NCBI GenBank assembly: GCA_030835825.1
Contig: JAURRA010000007.1
Location: forward strand, 16,098 to 80,097
Direction: 5' to 3'
DNA: 64,000 bases
DNA from: Flavobacteriaceae bacterium
Lineage (GTDB): Bacteria; Bacteroidota; Bacteroidia; Flavobacteriales; Flavobacteriaceae
The translations under genes were made by a program, and so were the position numbers. The notes beneath the pieces were generated by a model. That model saw only the letters and a program-made list of their open reading frames with translations, was not told the origin of the DNA and made no database searches. Positions 17,489-26,726 of the stretch are shown piece by piece. Numbering within the stretch: the first letter of the stretch is position 1; the number at the start of each line of letters is the position of its first letter.

Positions 17489-19450
17489 ATGACCTTGATT
17501 TCAAGACAAACTATTGACGCAGTTTTCGAAGCAGCCCGAGTTGAGGAGGTGATTGGCGACTTTGTACAATTAAAAAAGTCTGGGAGTAATTTTAAGGGAT
17601 TGAGTCCTTTTACAGATGAGCGTTCCCCAAGTTTTATGGTATCTCCTGTCAAGCAAATTTGGAAGGATTTTTCAAGCGGAAAGGGAGGGACAGCGGTATC
17701 CTTTTTGATGGAACACGAGCATTTTACGTATCCAGAAGCGCTTCGCTATTTGGCAAAAAAATACAATATTGAGATTGAGGAGACCGAGCAGACAGATGAG
17801 GATAAAGCTGCCATGGACTTGCGAGAAAGTATGTTTTTGGTCAATAGTTTTGCTGTTGAATTTTTCGAAGGACAACTGAATGAAAGTGAGGAAGGAAAAG
17901 CCATTGCTCTAAGTTATTTCGTTGAACGTGGATTTACGCCTGAAACTATTAAAACCTTTCAATTGGGCTATTCGCCAGACCAATGGCAAGCCTTTACAGA
18001 TGCGGCACTGGACAAAGGCTATCAGTTGGACTTTTTGGAGCAAACGGGACTAACCATCGTCAAAGAAGATAAGAAATTTGATCGTTTTAAGGGCCGAGTC
18101 ATGTTCCCAATTCATAGTCTCTCGGGTCGCATATTGGGTTTTGGAGGACGCATTTTGGGCAGCTCTAAGACTGCAGCAAAATATTTAAATTCCCCTGAAA
18201 GCGCAGTTTATTCCAAAAGTAAGGTATTGTACGGTATCTATTTTGCCAAACAACAAATCGCTAAGGAAGATAATTGCTATCTGGTTGAAGGTTATACCGA
18301 TGTAATACAATTGCATCAAAAAGGCATCACTAATGTGGTCTCATCATCAGGCACAGCACTGACGCCTGAACAAATCCGCTTGATTAGTAGATTAACCAAT
18401 AATATTACCGTTTTATTTGATGGTGATGCCGCAGGTGCCAGGGCAGCAATGCGTGGTATCGATTTGATTTTAGAGCAAGGGATGAACGTTAGAGTCTGTA
18501 GTTTTCCCGATGGAGAAGACCCTGACAGTTTTGCCAAAAAACATCCTAAGAATGTCATTGACAGCTATCTCAAAGACAACGCCAAAGATTTTATTACATA
18601 CAAAGCCACTGTGTTGATGGCAGAATCGAACAACGATCCTGTCAAAAAAGCAGCTACCATAAACGATATGGTCAACAGTATATCAAAAATACCCAATGAT
18701 ATCCAGCGTGAGGTTTATATTAGATCTTGTGCTCAGATCATGGATATTGGCGAAGCAGTTTTGTTTAGCACCTTAGCCCAATTAACACAGCGGCAAGTCA
18801 AAGAAGCCCGAGACAGCTACAAAGATGCTCAAAAACCATTCGAAGTTGTAACTCATAAACCCAAACCAGCTAAGGTTGATATTCAATATGAGTTGGAGCG
18901 TAAAATCATCGAACTTTTACTTCTTTATGGTAATCAAGAGGCCGAGTTTGAAGATTTAATTTTAAAGGAGACCTCTTCCGGAGAATTGGAACTGGAGCCT
19001 ATCAAACAGCAAATTAGGGTATTTGAAAAAATATTCCTCGATTTGCAGGAAGATGAAATGGTCTTTTCTAATGATCAGTTCAAGGGACTATATTTTACAA
19101 TCATTGAAAGCCTCAACCAAAACCCCACCAGTTTGCCTCAAAACCTCCTAAGTCAAGTGCCGACTGATTTGGCAGAAATCATGACGAGTATCATGATGGA
19201 TCATGAGCGCTATCAACTGCATGATTGGGAGCGAAAAAACATTTTCCCTCAAGGTCGCGATGGTAAAATAGGTCAGTTGGTCAATGAGACAATTTTAAGT
19301 TTGAGATGCTTTTTGATTGACCTAAAAATATTAGAGTTCCAAGCCAAGACTAACGACTCGGAGGAAGATCACAAGGAAATATTAGAGGATGTAATGAATT
19401 ATTCTAATCTGAAAAGATTGTTATCAAGAAAACTTAATCGGGTCTTATGA
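17489..19450 (+). CDS. dnaG: DNA primase
   Basis: DnaG makes RNA primers for replication. The 653-residue protein has the CHC2-type N-terminal domain, the catalytic TOPRIM core (YLVEGYTDVIQLHQ at about 265-278, then LFDGDAAGARAA at about 309-320) and a long C-terminal helicase-binding region. All four zinc ligands of the N-terminal finger are replaced (Ser39, Thr42, Asp60, Ser63 at the positions normally CxxH and CxxC), while the surrounding residues PSFMVSP and SGKGG are conserved. Degenerate fingers occur in flavobacterial primases. The start at 17489 gives the expected MTLISRQTID. Confidence 0.94.
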   Translation: MTLISRQTIDAVFEAARVEEVIGDFVQLKKSGSNFKGLSPFTDERSPSFMVSPVKQIWKDFSSGKGGTAVSFLMEHEHFTYPEALRYLAKKYNIEIEETEQTDEDKAAMDLRESMFLVNSFAVEFFEGQLNESEEGKAIALSYFVERGFTPETIKTFQLGYSPDQWQAFTDAALDKGYQLDFLEQTGLTIVKEDKKFDRFKGRVMFPIHSLSGRILGFGGRILGSSKTAAKYLNSPESAVYSKSKVLYGIYFAKQQIAKEDNCYLVEGYTDVIQLHQKGITNVVSSSGTALTPEQIRLISRLTNNITVLFDGDAAGARAAMRGIDLILEQGMNVRVCSFPDGEDPDSFAKKHPKNVIDSYLKDNAKDFITYKATVLMAESNNDPVKKAATINDMVNSISKIPNDIQREVYIRSCAQIMDIGEAVLFSTLAQLTQRQVKEARDSYKDAQKPFEVVTHKPKPAKVDIQYELERKIIELLLLYGNQEAEFEDLILKETSSGELELEPIKQQIRVFEKIFLDLQEDEMVFSNDQFKGLYFTIIESLNQNPTSLPQNLLSQVPTDLAEIMTSIMMDHERYQLHDWERKNIFPQGRDGKIGQLVNETILSLRCFLIDLKILEFQAKTNDSEEDHKEILEDVMNYSNLKRLLSRKLNRVL

Positions 19451-20080
19451 GCTCGAAATGCCCATAGATTCTGCTCTTTTTATTAAAGAAACGGTATTGG
19501 TGACTCCCAATTTTTTCATCAAGCGGCTTTTATATGTTCCTACAGTTTTATCATTGATTTCCATACTTGCGGCAATCGATTTATTGCTCAATCCTTGATA
19601 AATAAATTGAAGCACCTCCATTTCTCTATTCGAAAGCATTTTGGTATTGGTGTTCAATTCGCCCTCTTCGTTAAAAGTGAGGAATTTGGCTAGGGCTGCA
19701 CTGATATAAATTTCGTTATTATGGACTTTTTTCAAAATGTTAGGTACAATTTTCGGGGCGGTTGATTTACTCATAAATCCAGAGGCTCCAGCCCTAATGA
19801 TACTTAAGGCGTAAATGGCCTCGGGTTTGGATGAAAGCGCTAAAATTTTTACCCTACGGTGGTACTTGTGTATTCTTTTGATCAACTTTAGGCTATTAAT
19901 TTTCACCATTTCCAAATCGATAATTAATACATCGGGGTTCGTGGACTTGATCTTTTCTAAAATTAAACTTACGCCGTCAGCTTTACCGACAATTTTCATA
20001 TCCTTCGTATCGGAAAGGAGTTTCTCGAAACCTAAAGAAATAATAGGAAATTCGGTGGCCAGCAGCAGTTTGATGATCAT
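19445..20080 (-). CDS. NarL/LuxR-type response regulator (orphan)
   Basis: A 211-residue two-domain regulator. The receiver domain (about 1-120) has the phosphoacceptor Asp55 in LIIDLEM, the Ser in LALSSKPEA and the Lys in SGFMSKS. The usual acidic pair at the end of strand 1 is reduced to Thr-Glu (ATEF where ADDH is common). The DNA-binding domain (about 140-205) has the LuxR pattern LSNREMEVLQFIYQGLSNKSIA then KTVGTYKSRLMKKLGV. No histidine kinase is near. It overlaps the 3' end of dnaG by six bases, tail to tail. The target genes cannot be told. Confidence 0.85.
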   Translation of the reverse strand: MIIKLLLATEFPIISLGFEKLLSDTKDMKIVGKADGVSLILEKIKSTNPDVLIIDLEMVKINSLKLIKRIHKYHRRVKILALSSKPEAIYALSIIRAGASGFMSKSTAPKIVPNILKKVHNNEIYISAALAKFLTFNEEGELNTNTKMLSNREMEVLQFIYQGLSNKSIAASMEINDKTVGTYKSRLMKKLGVTNTVSLIKRAESMGISSS

Positions 20081-20083
20081 AAT

Positions 20084-20881
20084 TTAGGACTTCAAAGTTG
20101 CCGGGATTTGACATACTGGAATCGGGACCATTTTATGCTTATTCTTCCGGTTAAATTGAGAATAAATGCGCATCACTTCTTGTTGACGATCAGTAAACTC
20201 AGTCAGTGATTTACTTTCCTTACTGACATTCATGGCCCACTCTAATTCATCATAATTGGCGCCAATTTGATCCTCATCTGAGCGTGCATCACCAAAAAGG
20301 CCATCGCTGGGCGTGGCATTTAGTATAGTTTCAGGTACTTTTAAAAAGTGACCTAATTGATAAACTTCGGATTTCATCAAATCTGCAATCGGCGACAAAT
20401 CTACTCCGCCATCACCATATTTGGTGTAAAATCCAACGCCAAAATCCTCTACTTTGTTTCCTGTGCCGGCTACCAGAGCATTATTTAAAGTGGCATGATA
20501 ATACAAAGTGGTCATTCTAAGACGTGCTCTCGAATTAGCCAAAGACAAATCGGTTTTTTCTTGCCCTGACTCTGAAGGATTACTGTTAATAAATGCCTCA
20601 AAAACTGGGGTTAAATCTACTCTGACCGTCTTAAAATTGTCAAAAGAGGCGCCTAATTGTGATTGCATTTGCTGCGCCCGTGACACATGATCGGGATGCT
20701 GGTGTATCGGTATTTCTATGCCCCATACCTTCATTCCCGTTCTAGCACATAAGCTTGCAGTAACTGCCGAATCAATACCTCCTGAAATACCTACCACAAA
20801 ACCGCTAGCTTGAGCGGAATCGGCATAATCACTTAACCATGAAACAATGTGTTTGGCAACTAATTCGGGTTGTTTCAGCAT
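20084..20881 (-). CDS. nadE: NH3-dependent NAD+ synthetase
   Basis: NadE converts nicotinic acid adenine dinucleotide to NAD using ammonia and ATP. The 265-residue protein is the short form without a glutaminase domain. It contains the PP-loop GISGGIDSAVTASL (about 29-42) and the NAAD-binding and ATP-binding segments NSRARLRMTTLYYHA, GTGNKVEDFGVGFYTKYGD and ATPSDGLFGDARSDEDQ. It is divergent to gldB, an arrangement known from other flavobacteria. Four bases separate it from the response regulator downstream, so the two may share a message. Confidence 0.94.
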   Translation of the reverse strand: MLKQPELVAKHIVSWLSDYADSAQASGFVVGISGGIDSAVTASLCARTGMKVWGIEIPIHQHPDHVSRAQQMQSQLGASFDNFKTVRVDLTPVFEAFINSNPSESGQEKTDLSLANSRARLRMTTLYYHATLNNALVAGTGNKVEDFGVGFYTKYGDGGVDLSPIADLMKSEVYQLGHFLKVPETILNATPSDGLFGDARSDEDQIGANYDELEWAMNVSKESKSLTEFTDRQQEVMRIYSQFNRKNKHKMVPIPVCQIPATLKS

Positions 20882-20919
20882 TTGAAAGAAGTTTAAGATA
20901 GGTTCTAATTAAAGAACGT

Positions 20920-20927
20920 TATTTTTG
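20920..20927 (+). promoter_or_regulatory. gldB promoter -7 box
   Basis: TATTTTTG fits TAnnTTTG and lies 24 bases before the TTG start of gldB. An imperfect inverted repeat (GTTCT/AGAAC, 20902-20917) lies just upstream, between the divergent nadE and gldB genes. Confidence 0.5.
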
Positions 20928-20951
20928 TGCTAAGTTAAAGGTTTTATCAAA

Positions 20952-21935
20952 TTGAGAAAAATACAGTTTTCATTTCAGTCTCTATTAATTATCTTGGGAT
21001 CTGCAATCTTGATGGCCCTGAGTATTTCCTGTGTCCAAGATCGGCAGGAAAGGGCGATTAGTCAAATTACTGTTGAACTCAATCTCCTTCGCTTTGACTT
21101 AGAGTTCGCCCAAACGCCTTCCGACCATCTACACCTGATCAAACAAAAATACCCTTATTTTTTTCCACAGGAGGTGGCTGATAGTATCTGGGAAGCCAAA
21201 ATGAATGACAGTTTACAGATGGAATTAGCTCAAGAAGTGCGTAAAGTTTTTCCGTCAAATGATGAGTTAAAAGATCAAATACACGCCGTTTTTCAGCATA
21301 TTAAATATTATTTTCCCGATTTGTTGCTACCAAAATCCGTAGTCACTACGACTTCCGAGGTTGACTATCAGCATCAAATCATTATCACGGATTCGTTAGT
21401 TGTGATTGCCTTAGATACTTTTTTAGGCGTTGATCACCCTTTCTATAAGGGGGTATATGATTACATTAAAATTGGAATGACCAAAGACAGAATTCCGACA
21501 GCGCTGGCTTTGGAATTTGCTACACAGAATATTACTCCAATTAATAGACCCACCTTAATTGAGGCAATGATTCATGAGGGTCAGAAACTCTATGTCGCCC
21601 AATTGTTATGTCCTAGATCATCGGAACAGCAACTGCTTGGTTATACTCAGCAGGAGTATGAGTGGGCTGACGCCAATGCGCGATTTGTTTGGGAGTATTT
21701 TATAACAAATGATTACCTTTTTTCTACGGAACCAAAACTGTTTAATCGTTTTGTGGCCTTGGCCCCTTTTTCTAAATTTTATTTAGAATTCGATCAGGAT
21801 ACACCCGGTGGACTAGGTAAATATGTAGGGCTCCAAATTGTTAAAGCTTACATGGAAAAGGCAAAATTGGAACTGCCAAAGTTGTTGAAAACACGCCCAG
21901 AGGTGATTTTTAATGCCGCTAAATACAAACCTTAA
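20952..21935 (+). CDS. gldB: Gliding motility lipoprotein GldB
   Basis: A 327-residue lipoprotein with an SpII lipobox ending at LSISC (about residue 27). It matches GldB in length, in the early RFDLEF segment, in the conserved HEGQKLYVAQLL metallopeptidase-like helix (about 205-216) and in the end, where PGGLGKYVGLQIVKAYM precedes the last helix. GldB is required for gliding in Flavobacterium. Its biochemical activity is not settled. The start is TTG at 20952. gldC follows after nine bases, the usual gldB-gldC pair. Confidence 0.88.
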   Translation: MRKIQFSFQSLLIILGSAILMALSISCVQDRQERAISQITVELNLLRFDLEFAQTPSDHLHLIKQKYPYFFPQEVADSIWEAKMNDSLQMELAQEVRKVFPSNDELKDQIHAVFQHIKYYFPDLLLPKSVVTTTSEVDYQHQIIITDSLVVIALDTFLGVDHPFYKGVYDYIKIGMTKDRIPTALALEFATQNITPINRPTLIEAMIHEGQKLYVAQLLCPRSSEQQLLGYTQQEYEWADANARFVWEYFITNDYLFSTEPKLFNRFVALAPFSKFYLEFDQDTPGGLGKYVGLQIVKAYMEKAKLELPKLLKTRPEVIFNAAKYKP

Positions 21936-21944
21936 AATAGGATT

Positions 21945-22277
21945 ATGACTACTTCAAAAATTGAATTATTAATTGGATTAGATGACAACCGAGTGCCTGA
22001 AAAGTTGAGCTGGAACGCCAAAGATGGTGGAGTAAGCGAGGCTGATGCTAAGGCATTTTTGTTATCGGTTTGGGATCACGAGGCTCAAACAGCTTTGCGA
22101 ATTGATTTGTGGACTAAAGATATGCCTGTCGATCAAATGAAAATGTTTTTCTACCAAACACTTTTGGCTATGAGTGACACCTATTTGAGAGCAACACAAG
22201 ATGAAAAAATGAGTGATACCATGAAGGACTTTTGTGACTACTTCGCTGAAAAATTAGACCTCAAAAACAATAATTAA
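21945..22277 (+). CDS. gldC: Gliding motility protein GldC
   Basis: A 110-residue soluble protein, recognised as GldC from its position directly after gldB and from segments such as IELLIGLDDNRVPEKLSWNA and MSDTMKDFCDYFAEKL. GldC improves gliding but is not strictly essential in Flavobacterium, and its mechanism is unknown. No signal peptide is present, so it is cytoplasmic. It converges on rodA with no gap between the stops. Confidence 0.88.
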   Translation: MTTSKIELLIGLDDNRVPEKLSWNAKDGGVSEADAKAFLLSVWDHEAQTALRIDLWTKDMPVDQMKMFFYQTLLAMSDTYLRATQDEKMSDTMKDFCDYFAEKLDLKNNN

Positions 22278-23558
22278 TTACCACTCGTTGAGTCGGTTGG
22301 AATCCAGCTTGAGAAAAATAAACAATAAGATAGTGAATCCCCAGAGTGATGATCCCCCATAACTAAAAAAAGGCAGCGGAATTCCAACAGTAGGAAAAAG
22401 TCCAATCACCATGCCAATATTGATAGCAAAATGGGTAAACAAAACGGCAACAACACCCATGCCATAAATTCTACTGAATGGATTTTTCTGAAGATTTGCT
22501 AAATAGATGATCCTGAGCATAAGAGTTACAAATAAAATGACCACTAAGCTACTTCCGATAAAGCCCCATTCTTCACCCACGGTACTGAAAATATAATCGG
22601 TGTGCTGTTCGGGCACAAAATTCCCGATGGTTCTAGTGCCTTGCAAAAAGCCTTTGCCACTAAAGCCTCCAGAACTTATGGCCTTTTGTGATTCGTTCAA
22701 ATTATATAAAATGGTTCTTCTCAGATCAGCTAACTTTTCGGGATCCTCTTCAAAGCCAAGCCACAGGTTCAGGCGATCTCTTTGATGTGGTTGCAGTATA
22801 TTGTCATAGAAATATCGTGCTATCACTGCGACAATTCCCGAGCCTAAAATGGCTAAAAAGCTCCAGAGTTTGAATTTGTATTTACCTTTAGGGATCAACG
22901 GTTGAATTAGGAAAAACAGCGCAGAAAAGCCTAAAGCGATTAGCACACCTAATTTAATCGCAACAAGCGTCAATATAACCAAGTAAACCAAAATGTACAA
23001 GTGACTATTTGGTAATCCTTCCCTGTAAATAACAAAAAAGAAACTTAAAAACACAAGGGCACTTCCGGCATCATTTTGTAGCAGAATTAAAACGGTTGGC
23101 AGCAGAACAAGTAAAATCGAGTTCAATTGATCTAGTGGTCTTGAAATACTGGTTTGCATATCACTGAGATATTTGGCCAAAGCCAAACTAACGGCAACTT
23201 TTACCAGTTCACTGGGTTGAAATGTAAAACTCCCAATAGCATACCAGGATGTTGCGCCATTTATCTCCTTTCCAAAAACGAAAAGTCCTAAGAGTAACAC
23301 AATAGCAATCAAATACACTATGCTGGCAAATCGTTCATAGAATTTTGCGTCAATGGCAAAAATGATAGCTCCCAATACAACAGATAGCCCCATGAACAGC
23401 AACTGTTTGCCATAGGGTTGGGACAAATCAAAAATACTTCCGTCTTGACTTCCAATCGTAGCGGCATATATGTTGATCCATCCGAAACAAATCAGCGCAA
23501 GGTAAATCCCTATTGACAGGAAGTCGAATTTGTTTTTATGTTGTCTGGCTAACCTCAT
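22278..23558 (-). CDS. rodA: Peptidoglycan glycosyltransferase RodA
   Basis: A SEDS-family integral membrane protein of 426 residues with about ten membrane segments. It carries the conserved SWYAIGSFTFQPSELVK motif (about 104-120), the DAGSALVF segment and, near the end, GIPLPFFSYGGSSLW. RodA polymerises glycan strands for side-wall growth together with PBP2. It is the last gene of the mreB-mreC-mreD-mrdA-rodA operon on the minus strand, with no spacer after mrdA. Confidence 0.95.
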   Translation of the reverse strand: MRLARQHKNKFDFLSIGIYLALICFGWINIYAATIGSQDGSIFDLSQPYGKQLLFMGLSVVLGAIIFAIDAKFYERFASIVYLIAIVLLLGLFVFGKEINGATSWYAIGSFTFQPSELVKVAVSLALAKYLSDMQTSISRPLDQLNSILLVLLPTVLILLQNDAGSALVFLSFFFVIYREGLPNSHLYILVYLVILTLVAIKLGVLIALGFSALFFLIQPLIPKGKYKFKLWSFLAILGSGIVAVIARYFYDNILQPHQRDRLNLWLGFEEDPEKLADLRRTILYNLNESQKAISSGGFSGKGFLQGTRTIGNFVPEQHTDYIFSTVGEEWGFIGSSLVVILFVTLMLRIIYLANLQKNPFSRIYGMGVVAVLFTHFAINIGMVIGLFPTVGIPLPFFSYGGSSLWGFTILLFIFLKLDSNRLNEW

Positions 23559-25421
23559 TTATTGATTGATTAAAAATGGTTTACCACTGTAGGGTTTTTG
23601 ATATTCTTCCTCGAGACTTTTACTCAGGACTAAGGCCTCCATGGCTTTGAGAGTAACTTCTCCCTTGAGATATTTCTCAATCATCAAACTAGATATTCTG
23701 CCTGCCCATCGGGCACCGTAATAACCATTCTCAACAAAAACAGCGATAGCAATTTTAGGATCTTCTTTTGGAGCAAAGGCCATAAAAATAGAATGATCAG
23801 TCAGTTGGACTCGTTTGCCATTAATCTTGGTGTAATTTTCAGCTGTTCCAGTTTTGCCACAAATATCTATCCCTGGGACATTTAAAAAAGAAGCTGTACC
23901 TGAGGTAAATACCTCAGACATTCCCTCAATAATTGGCTCAAAATACTGCGGTTCTATGCTTGTATTTATGGGTTTGACATAATCTTCGTCTATCTCGTAA
24001 TTGTCGTTGGGTTTTAGTAAATGAGGCTTAAAAAAGAAGCCTTTATTGGCAATAGCAGCTGTCCAGTTGGCCATTTGAATAGGGGTTGACAAAATTTCAC
24101 CTTGACCAATGGCGTTGGACAAAGTTGTGGTTGCTCCCCATCGAAAGTCGGGGTAACGCCTGTCGTAATAGCCTCCATCTGGAATTAATCCTCTTTTTCC
24201 TATTGGCAAGTCATAACCCAGAAAATTTCCAAGTCCGAAACTCTTAAGATGATTACTCCACACATCCATACCTTTGCTAGCTGAGGGATATTTTTCAATA
24301 CTTCTTCTATAAACATCAGCAAAATAGGAGTTACATGATTTCGCAATAGCCGATATTAAATTCCTCTTGCCTCCCCCACAATGACAGATCATTCTACGGT
24401 TGTTTCGGCCATATATATATGACCCGTTGCAGGTGTAAATTTGTGTCGGATTAACGACACCTTCTTGCAACCCAAGAACACCAGTTAGTGTTTTAAAAGG
24501 TGATCCTGGCGGGAACATTTGTAACAGACCTCTGTCGAAGAGTGGTCTATTGATGGTGTCAGAATTGAGCAAATTATAGTTGGTTGATCGTTCTCGTCCA
24601 ACTAAAAGCTGAGGATTGTAACTTGGGGCTGATACGAGTGCTAAGATTTCTCCAGATTGAGGGTCTAAAGCCACAATGCCCCCACGTTTCTTGGTCATGA
24701 GTTGCTCCCCATAAGCTTGAAGCTCAATATCAATTGTCAGAGTCAAATCCTTTCCTGGAATAGGAATGGTATCGTAGGCACCATTTTTAACAGATCCTAT
24801 AATGCGATTAAAGCGATCCTTTTGCACATAACGGACACCTTTTTGCCCTCTTAGAAGATCCTCATAGGATTTTTCTACACCTTGCTTTCCAATGAGATCA
24901 CCCAGATTATAGTAGCTGTCAGAAGCCATAGTGTTGTTATTGACTTCAGCTATAAAGCCTAAAATATTGGCGGCATAGTCGGTTTTATAATCTCGAACAT
25001 CTCTTTTTTGAATGTAAAATCCGTTGAACTTATGCATTTTCTCGGCTAACATGGCGTACTCTTTTTTAGCGAGTTGTGCTACAAACACTGAGGGCAGTCT
25101 TGGGGAATATCTATTAGCTTTTTCTAAAGAACTTTTAAACTTTTCGAGCTCTATGGCGAGAACTTTACAAAACTCAAGGGTGTCCATGGCCTTGACCTCT
25201 CGGGGAATCACCATAACGTCATAGGAGGCTTCGTTGGCCACCAATAGGGTGTTATTACGATCAAAAATATAACCGCGCTTGGGATAAATAAATTCCTTGC
25301 GAACGGCATTGTCATTCTCTATATCGTATTGCTCTGTATAAATTTGAAGCATAAAAAGCTTGCCGATAAAAATTAGACCTATACCGACAACCAATCCTCC
25401 TAAAAGGTATTTGCGAATCAT
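23559..25421 (-). CDS. mrdA: Penicillin-binding protein 2
   Basis: A class B transpeptidase of 620 residues anchored by one N-terminal membrane helix (about 5-25). After the dimerisation domain comes the transpeptidase domain with the active-site SxxK in PPGSPFKTLTG (about 308-318), the SxN motif in AKSCNSYF and the KTG motif in DICGKTGTAENY. It crosslinks peptidoglycan made by RodA in the elongasome. It overlaps mreD by four bases. Confidence 0.95.
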   Translation of the reverse strand: MIRKYLLGGLVVGIGLIFIGKLFMLQIYTEQYDIENDNAVRKEFIYPKRGYIFDRNNTLLVANEASYDVMVIPREVKAMDTLEFCKVLAIELEKFKSSLEKANRYSPRLPSVFVAQLAKKEYAMLAEKMHKFNGFYIQKRDVRDYKTDYAANILGFIAEVNNNTMASDSYYNLGDLIGKQGVEKSYEDLLRGQKGVRYVQKDRFNRIIGSVKNGAYDTIPIPGKDLTLTIDIELQAYGEQLMTKKRGGIVALDPQSGEILALVSAPSYNPQLLVGRERSTNYNLLNSDTINRPLFDRGLLQMFPPGSPFKTLTGVLGLQEGVVNPTQIYTCNGSYIYGRNNRRMICHCGGGKRNLISAIAKSCNSYFADVYRRSIEKYPSASKGMDVWSNHLKSFGLGNFLGYDLPIGKRGLIPDGGYYDRRYPDFRWGATTTLSNAIGQGEILSTPIQMANWTAAIANKGFFFKPHLLKPNDNYEIDEDYVKPINTSIEPQYFEPIIEGMSEVFTSGTASFLNVPGIDICGKTGTAENYTKINGKRVQLTDHSIFMAFAPKEDPKIAIAVFVENGYYGARWAGRISSLMIEKYLKGEVTLKAMEALVLSKSLEEEYQKPYSGKPFLINQ

Positions 25422-25921
25422 GTTTTATACTTAAACAAAATGAGAACAATTAAACTAAAACCTAGCGTGATTACACTTGTTAAAAGAGCATATCCTAAAG
25501 TGGATAGAAAATCTGAAAATGTAAATCGTTCTAATAAAATGATAATGAGGTGGTGTGCAAATATCAAGGAAAGAAGATAGGTCAGTTTGCGACTGGTGTC
25601 TCGAAAATCAAATTTCACGGCCAAATAATCATACGACACACCAAAGATAAGTTTCAGTAGAGTAGGTCGGATAAATGCCGCAGAAACGCAGGCAGAGGCG
25701 TGAATTCCTCCTGTATCTGCAAACAGGTCTATGACTAATCCTACTAAAAAGGAGATTAATAAAAATTGTATTTGATTGGTTCTCAAAGGATAGAGTAATA
25801 CGAATATGACGTATACAAATGGGTTGAGATATCCGATCACATTGATATGATTAAAAATCAATATTTGCGCTCCAATCAGGGCAATAAAACGCAGAGCCAA
25901 AAGAGGGAGGACACTATTCAT
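25418..25921 (-). CDS. mreD: Rod shape-determining protein MreD
   Basis: A 167-residue hydrophobic protein with about five membrane helices and FVYVIFVLLYPLR near residue 36. MreD is poorly conserved, so the call relies on length, topology and the position between mreC and mrdA, with overlaps of eight and four bases. It helps hold the MreB-linked elongasome together in the inner membrane. Confidence 0.85.
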   Translation of the reverse strand: MNSVLPLLALRFIALIGAQILIFNHINVIGYLNPFVYVIFVLLYPLRTNQIQFLLISFLVGLVIDLFADTGGIHASACVSAAFIRPTLLKLIFGVSYDYLAVKFDFRDTSRKLTYLLSLIFAHHLIIILLERFTFSDFLSTLGYALLTSVITLGFSLIVLILFKYKT

Positions 25922-26714
25922 CTGTTGAGTTTAGAGCATTGATTTCTTGTGCGTCCTGATTCCTAATGACATACACATTGTTGAGACTTGTCATATCATT
26001 AATGAGCGCCACTTGAATGGTATAATAGTTTTGAGATTCATCGAGATTAAATGCTTTGATTACTCCTACAATCAAACCTTTGGGGAAGGCCAAAGAATTG
26101 CCGCTGGTAATGATAGTATCATTGATAGAAATCTTAGCCAGTGATGGTACATCACTCAAAAGTGTCACATGAGGGTCAACGCCGTCCCATGTCATGATTC
26201 CCAAATGATTAGTGTTTTTGACTTGTACACTGATTTTACTCTTTCTGTTGAGTATGGATTGGACCCGAGAAAACTTGGAATTAACCCGATCCACAATACC
26301 GACAATGCCCTGATCAGATATCACGCCAACATCTTCGCTGACCCCATTTTTTTCACCAACATTTAAGGTTAAATAGTTATGAGATAGGTTATAACTATTT
26401 TTAATTACAATACCATTAATTATTGAAAATTGGAGTTGGGTCAGATTAACCTCTGTCTTGTTCGGGCGAAGCTGTTCAGCCTTTAAAATAGCATTATGCT
26501 GTAAGAGCTGTTCATTGTCTTTTTTTAACTTAAAGTAATCTCCAATGGCATTTTGAATCTGATGCAAACTCCCACTCACCCAATTGGCTGAATGCCAGAA
26601 TTGAGCATTGTGATAGGCGCGCGAACTAACTGTAAGAATTAGACCAAAGGCGAACAGCAACAAAAACAACAAGAATCGCTTGTTTTTGAAAATAAAAATC
26701 AAGATTTGCTGCAT
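25914..26714 (-). CDS. mreC: Rod shape-determining protein MreC
   Basis: A 266-residue membrane-anchored protein: a short cytoplasmic N-terminus, one membrane helix (about 13-31), a coiled-coil (about 45-80) and two beta-barrel-like domains with VGEKNGVSEDVGVISDQGIVGIV and SGNSLAFPKGLIVG. MreC activates PBP2 in the elongasome. It lies between mreB and mreD. Confidence 0.92.
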   Translation of the reverse strand: MQQILIFIFKNKRFLLFLLLFAFGLILTVSSRAYHNAQFWHSANWVSGSLHQIQNAIGDYFKLKKDNEQLLQHNAILKAEQLRPNKTEVNLTQLQFSIINGIVIKNSYNLSHNYLTLNVGEKNGVSEDVGVISDQGIVGIVDRVNSKFSRVQSILNRKSKISVQVKNTNHLGIMTWDGVDPHVTLLSDVPSLAKISINDTIITSGNSLAFPKGLIVGVIKAFNLDESQNYYTIQVALINDMTSLNNVYVIRNQDAQEINALNSTDE

Positions 26715-26726
26715 GAGTTAGGGGCT

